Shown: one piece after another, positions 60,486 to 64,000 of the stretch
How positions within the stretch are numbered: position 1 is the stretch's first letter
How the letters are laid out: each line of letters opens with the position of its first letter
Translations under genes and position numbers: made by a program
Notes under the pieces: generated by a model
Seen by the model: only the letters and a program-made list of their open reading frames with translations
Told to the model about the DNA's origin: nothing
Databases searched by the model: none
Source of the DNA: SVFI01 sp964519385
Lineage (GTDB): Bacteria; Bacillota; Clostridia; Lachnospirales; Lachnospiraceae
Assembly (NCBI GenBank): GCA_964519385.1
Contig: CAZFLR010000003.1
Coordinates: 1-64,000, forward strand
DNA: 64,000 nucleotides
Direction: 5' to 3'

Positions 60486-62402
60486 TTATATCTTGAAAAT
60501 AGATAATGCATCTTCCAGCTTGCCGGCCAGTAAACGAAGTCTCTCGGATGAAACCTCAAGCGTATCCATTGTATCTGTCATGCCACGGGCTGCTGACATT
60601 GTATTCTGTGTGGAAGCTTCGTTCTGTTCTGAAATGGATGCAAGATTATGTACCACATCCTGAATCGCATCACCTGATTCGCTCAGTACATCCACCTTGT
60701 CACGAATGCTTTCTATGTTGTCAAGAGAACGGGAAACTCCGACTGCCACGGCATTGGATTTTTCCATCGTCTCTTCCAGCTTCTGTTTCTGCTGGTCCAT
60801 CTTAACCTTGACCACATCCATGACCTCGACCATTTTATCCGATTCGGAAATAATCTCCGCAATAATCTGTTCCACTTCCGCAGCAGCGGTATTTGACTGC
60901 TCTGCAAGCTTACTAATCTGCATTGCCACGACTGCAAAGCCTCTTCCTGCATCACCTGCTCTGGCTGCCTCAATACTCGCATTCAGGGAGAGAAGATCCG
61001 TCTCCTCCGCAATATTCTGAATCATAGTAATTGCCGACTGCACTGATTCAATAGAGCTATGTAAAGCATTAATCTGCTCCGCAACCTTCGTCACAGATGC
61101 AACAGTCTCTTCATTTGAAGCATTTAACTCATCAATAATCTGCTCGGAAGCCTTTTCTGCATCTGACATCTGCTCTGCATTCTGCGTCAGATAATCCACT
61201 TCCTCCGTGATGTAGGTAATCTGTTCACCAATCATATCTACATTCTGTCTTGCAACACCTGTCTCATCCGCCTGTGTCGCAGAACCCTTCGTAATCTCTT
61301 CCAGTGAACCATACACGCCATCTACTGTTTCCTTGGTGCCCTGTGCCAGTCCTGTCAACTGGTCTGCAGACACTGCAAGATCTCCGGCAGAAACCTTGAT
61401 ATTATCTACAATCCTGCGCAGCGAATTCTGAAGCTGAACCGAAATGTTGTAAATGTCGCCGAGCTCATCCCTGCGCATCTGGAATTTCGGATCAGATGGT
61501 ATTGAGAGCTGTCCATCTGCGATTTTTGCAAGAAACTCTTTGGTTACCAGCATAACACGTACCATGCTCTTTGCTGATATGGAAATAGAAGTCCAAGCAA
61601 TAACCATAAGAATGATTGCTACCAGTATAATATTCAGAGACTGCTTAAAAACAACCTGATCCGTATGTCCTGTATCCTTTGTCACACAGACGATACCATC
61701 CGTATGCTGGAGTTTCTGATAGTACGCATGATATTCTGTGCCCGAAATCGAGGCTCTTTCAGCAAATACGACATCCTCTTTCTTTACCTGCTCAGCTATA
61801 TCCGTATCCAGCGTTCCCGCATCACCTGCCATCGTCGAGTAGACGCTGTTTCCGCCTGAATAAATCGTAAACTCAAAATCCGTCTTTTCTTTTAACTCTT
61901 CAATAAATCCTGTATCGCCCGCTCCGTACATTTCATCCGCTGAAACCGCTGCCACCTGTAATGCTGTCTCAACTTCTCCCATCATGGAATCCTCTAACAG
62001 ATTGCTGGAAACCATCTCGAGTATGATACATGCAACAATAATAGGAATCACACCTACGGCTCTGATTCGGTTTTCAAAAGAAAAGAGATATTTCTTCTTT
62101 TTCTCCTTTACCGGAGGTTCTGCTTCCACAACTGGAGGCTCTTCCTCCACGACCGGTGGCTCCTCTTCCATAACCGGTGGCTCCTCCTCCTTTACCGGTG
62201 GCTCCTCTTCCATAACCGGAGGCTCTTCCTCCACAACCGGTGGCTCTTCCTCCACAACCGGTGGCTCTTCCTCCACAGCCGGTGACTCCTCCTCAAACTG
62301 TATAATTTCTTCCCCGCTGGCGGCCTTCTCTGCCATCATCTTTGCAAATAACGCATCAATGTCCAGCTCCTCTTCCTGACCCGCTAAATCCTTCTCACTC
62401 AT
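60486..62402 (-). CDS. Methyl-accepting chemotaxis protein with N-terminal heptad-repeat tail
   Basis: A chemoreceptor of 638 residues. Residues 1-108 are cytoplasmic, including nine copies of a seven-residue EEEPPVx repeat (37-99). After helix 1 (VIPIIVACIILEMV) comes an extracellular sensor of about 130 residues and helix 2 (IILVAIILMVIAW). A HAMP region (LLAKI to SLRRIVD) leads into the signalling hairpin, whose tip reads IAEETDLLSLNASIEAARAG followed by DAGRGFAVVAMQISKLAEQS. The ligand is unknown. No che or flagellar genes are in the window. AAGGAG precedes the ATG. Confidence 0.93.
   Translation of the reverse strand: MSEKDLAGQEEELDIDALFAKMMAEKAASGEEIIQFEEESPAVEEEPPVVEEEPPVVEEEPPVMEEEPPVKEEEPPVMEEEPPVVEEEPPVVEAEPPVKEKKKKYLFSFENRIRAVGVIPIIVACIILEMVSSNLLEDSMMGEVETALQVAAVSADEMYGAGDTGFIEELKEKTDFEFTIYSGGNSVYSTMAGDAGTLDTDIAEQVKKEDVVFAERASISGTEYHAYYQKLQHTDGIVCVTKDTGHTDQVVFKQSLNIILVAIILMVIAWTSISISAKSMVRVMLVTKEFLAKIADGQLSIPSDPKFQMRRDELGDIYNISVQLQNSLRRIVDNIKVSAGDLAVSADQLTGLAQGTKETVDGVYGSLEEITKGSATQADETGVARQNVDMIGEQITYITEEVDYLTQNAEQMSDAEKASEQIIDELNASNEETVASVTKVAEQINALHSSIESVQSAITMIQNIAEETDLLSLNASIEAARAGDAGRGFAVVAMQISKLAEQSNTAAAEVEQIIAEIISESDKMVEVMDVVKVKMDQQKQKLEETMEKSNAVAVGVSRSLDNIESIRDKVDVLSESGDAIQDVVHNLASISEQNEASTQNTMSAARGMTDTMDTLEVSSERLRLLAGKLEDALSIFKI
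62106..62294 (-). repeat. Nine tandem 21-base repeats within the chemoreceptor gene
   Basis: Each unit encodes EEEPPVV or a variant (PPVM, PPVK; the first unit is ESPAV, the last EAEPPVK). Neighbouring units such as those around 62222-62275 are nearly identical at the DNA level, which suggests recent expansion by slippage. Confidence 0.9.
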
Positions 62403-62509
62403 TTGTGCTTCTCTCCTTTACATGATTAATTTATCGAAAAGTACAATGTAATTGTATCATAAACCCGGCTATAAACCAAGTATCTTTTCAGCCAAAAACG
62501 ATTCCCCCC

Positions 62510-62608
62510 AACGCAAAAAGACCGGTGATAATACCGATCTTTTCCCTATCCCATAATCTATTTCCCCTTAATTCTTTCACACAAGAATTCGACAAAAACA
62601 GAATAGCA
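62510..62608 (-). ncRNA. Candidate small transcript between the LytTR gene and the chemoreceptor gene
   Basis: In the 315-base gap 62403-62717 there is no protein gene I can support. On the minus strand an extended -10 (TGCTATTCT, 62600-62608) is followed about 60 bases later by a terminator-like hairpin at 62516-62543 (AAAGATCGGT with ACCGGTCTTT, then T run). This would give an RNA of about 80 bases. No -35 box is convincing. It may simply be a second terminator for the LytTR gene plus chance. Confidence 0.25.
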
Positions 62609-62666
62609 TATTTTCTTTAAAATAAAAGCTATTTTACATGAATGACATAAATTGCGACATGAAAAA

Positions 62667-62702
62667 AGGACGACTCCGGTTTGATATGCGGAATCATCCT
62701 TC
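62667..62702 (-). terminator. Terminator of the LytTR response regulator gene
   Basis: On the minus strand AAGGATGATTCCG pairs with CGGAGTCGTCCTT (two G-T type pairs), followed by TTTTTTC, 16 bases after the stop codon. Confidence 0.82.
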
Positions 62703-62717
62703 TTCTTGGAATCTTTT

Positions 62718-63449
62718 TTATTTATCCGTTCGCCCTGCATTTGAATGAAAATCACTCAGTACCTTTTTAAACTCCTGACACCGTCTTTCGCTGATGGGCA
62801 CAGTTTCCAGCGTAGTAAAAACCACCTCGTTTGCCACACACGAGCGGGCGTATCTCATATTTACAAGGTACGCTCTGTGTACCAGATAGAAACCCTTTTT
62901 TTCAAGAATTTCCGTCAGGTCTGAAATCTTGCTTCTTATCGGCAGAATCTCACCGCTCTTTATATGCATCATAACAGAGCGTGCCTGTGCTTCAATGTAT
63001 ACAATATCATCCAGACTGACAAAAATATTTCCGCTGTTTACAAGCTGAAACTGCATTTTCTGCTTTGTCTGAATCAGGAGAACAGCACTTTTGACCGCTT
63101 CAAAAAAATCTCCTGCGCCGTCCTGTTTGCCAAGATAGCGGAATGCATTTACCTTATATCCTGCCTTCATATATTCATCATACGCCGTCAAAAAAATGAG
63201 AATCCCGTTCGGGCAATATTCCCTATATTTCTCCGCCGTCTCAAGGCCTGACATTTCCGGCATTGCAATATCCATAAATACGATATCGAAAACTTCCCTG
63301 TCCTTTAAAAACTGTACTCCTGAGCTATATTCCCGAATCGTGAACAGAAAAGGTATTCTTCTCATGACATCTTCCAGCTTCTTTCTGGTAAGTACACGAA
63401 ACATTGTCTCATCATCAACAATAGCAACTGTAATATCTGTCTGATTCAT
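62718..63449 (-). CDS. LytTR-type response regulator
   Basis: A protein of 243 residues. The receiver domain has the acidic pair in AIVDDET, the phospho-acceptor Asp in IVFMDIAMPEMSG, the Thr/Ser switch in IFLTAYDEY and the Lys in RYLGKQD. The C-terminal LytTR DNA-binding domain includes SGNIFVSLDDIVYIEAQARS and FYLVHRAYLVNMRYARSC. Such AgrA/LytR-like regulators answer peptide or envelope signals. No histidine kinase gene is in the window. The D-2-hydroxyacid dehydrogenase gene ends 13 bases away, upstream in the same direction. Confidence 0.93.
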   Translation of the reverse strand: MNQTDITVAIVDDETMFRVLTRKKLEDVMRRIPFLFTIREYSSGVQFLKDREVFDIVFMDIAMPEMSGLETAEKYREYCPNGILIFLTAYDEYMKAGYKVNAFRYLGKQDGAGDFFEAVKSAVLLIQTKQKMQFQLVNSGNIFVSLDDIVYIEAQARSVMMHIKSGEILPIRSKISDLTEILEKKGFYLVHRAYLVNMRYARSCVANEVVFTTLETVPISERRCQEFKKVLSDFHSNAGRTDK

Positions 63450-63461
63450 GATCCTTCCCCT

Positions 63462-64000
63462 TTATATAACTACATTTCTGTCTTCACCCTTCAGGAATGC
63501 ATCGATATTTTTATATACTTCCTCGACAACACGATTTCGCGCCTCTGTGCTTGCCCATGCCATATGCGGAGTAATGATGAGCTTATTGCTGTCCTTTATC
63601 TGATAAAGCGGATGTGTTACCGTAATTGGCTCCTCCTCCAGCACATCAAGTCCGGCAGCGGCGATAGTCTGATTCTTTAATGCCTCGGATAAATCCCGGC
63701 CGTTGACTACCGGTCCTCTGGCAACGTTAATCAGAATAGCTGTTGATTTCATCCTTGAAAGTGCCGTCTTATCTATCAGGTTTTTGGTCAAATCCGAAAG
63801 CGGACAGTGAAGCGACAATATGTCTGACTGCGCCAGCAGCTCCTCAAAGCTTACCTGCTCATAATCCGTACATGTACTGTTTCCGGTCACAGAGTGAAAA
63901 ATTACCCTGCATCCGAATGCCTTTGCAATCTCCGCCACACGGCGGCCGATATTTCCCATACCGATAATTCCCCAGACCTTCCCTTCCAGCTCTGTATACG
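63462..64000 (-). CDS. D-2-hydroxyacid dehydrogenase (C-terminal part, runs off the right edge)
   Basis: The reading frame continues through the right end of the window: before the internal MGNIGRR it reads YTELEGKVWGIIG, so the ATG at 63959 is not the true start. Visible parts are the NAD loop GIIGMGNIGRRVAEIAKAFG, LSLHCPLSDLTKNLI, the catalytic Arg region INVARGPVVNGRDL, the Glu in LDVLEEEPI and the catalytic His in ITPHMAWAS. It could be a glycerate, lactate or hydroxyisocaproate dehydrogenase; the substrate domain is mostly outside the window. Confidence 0.92.
   Translation of the reverse strand, partial: YTELEGKVWGIIGMGNIGRRVAEIAKAFGCRVIFHSVTGNSTCTDYEQVSFEELLAQSDILSLHCPLSDLTKNLIDKTALSRMKSTAILINVARGPVVNGRDLSEALKNQTIAAAGLDVLEEEPITVTHPLYQIKDSNKLIITPHMAWASTEARNRVVEEVYKNIDAFLKGEDRNVVI

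Noticed and set aside
62106..62294. Repeated units as a possible CRISPR array
   Set aside because: The 21-base units are contiguous with no spacers and keep the protein frame, so they are a coding tandem repeat.
61984..62379. Plus-strand open frame encoding a GGSSSTTGG repeat protein
   Set aside because: It is the antisense reading of the chemoreceptor's EEEPPV repeats; it has no ribosome site, and the chemoreceptor frame is intact.
62558..62755. 65-residue minus-strand frame after the LytTR gene
   Set aside because: It starts inside the LytTR gene, spans its terminator, has no ribosome site and has random composition.

Overview
The window is a chromosomal segment of a spore-forming, low-to-moderate GC Firmicute, most likely a gut member of the Lachnospiraceae (inference). 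Supporting evidence: Clostridia-type sporulation genes (spoIIID, sipL, spoIID, a spoIIQ-like gene, spoVT), a bile-salt-hydrolase-like enzyme, T-box and glycine riboswitch leaders, AGGAGG-type ribosome sites, and tightly packed co-directional operons. No transposase, integrase, CRISPR array, rRNA or tRNA was recognised. Almost everything is chromosomal core; the one visibly decayed patch lies at about 38.0-39.6 kb.

Layout. 0-4.3 kb (minus): the N-terminal end of SpoIIID, a choloylglycine hydrolase, a CarD-type RNA polymerase binding protein, an NlpC/P60 hydrolase and an FKBP/trigger-factor-like lipoprotein. 4.4-9.9 kb: a small membrane protein, then murI, a DUF1934 protein, ispE, a GntR regulator and sipL. 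9.9-13.4 kb: pyrC-pyrK-pyrD and a PrcB-like lipoprotein. 13.5-18.2 kb: plsC facing an operon of a GH9-like lipoprotein, ddl and murF. 18.2-21.3 kb: an amidohydrolase plus the engulfment genes spoIID and spoIIQ. 21.4-30 kb: a PfkB kinase, an EF-hand-like protein, an aconitase-family hydratase, DegV and glycogen phosphorylase. 30-37.9 kb: a type-2-like ileS with an isoleucine T-box, an MFS transporter overlapping pncB, a second DegV and spoVT. 38-41.6 kb: remnants of an ABC permease and its TetR regulator, a truncated membrane protein, an XRE regulator, and an ECF sigma/anti-sigma pair. 41.7-44.8 kb: a sodium/alanine (glycine) symporter behind a single glycine riboswitch, divergent from a PurF homologue lacking all glutaminase residues. 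44.9-53.9 kb: mfd, pth, trmL, an Lrp-aminotransferase pair, an AIR-synthase-like protein, a VanW protein and a 35-residue membrane peptide. 54-60.4 kb: an exonuclease, a B12-binding radical SAM protein, an HD-GYP protein and an SPFH/zinc-ribbon pair. 60.5-64 kb: a chemoreceptor with a cytoplasmic heptad-repeat tail, a LytTR response regulator and a partial D-2-hydroxyacid dehydrogenase.

Themes. Cell-wall precursor enzymes (MurI, Ddl, MurF) are scattered among envelope proteins. Sporulation genes carry recognisable compartment-specific promoters: sigma-E-like before spoIIID, sipL and spoID's locus spoIID, sigma-F-like before spoIIQ, and sigma-G-like before spoVT. The most unusual observations are a SpoIID whose catalytic glutamate is a serine next to an M23 protein without zinc ligands, the glutaminase-dead PurF homologue, a perfect terminator encoded by the last codons of two convergent genes, and a deletion scar that fused a TetR gene to a frameshifted FtsX permease remnant.
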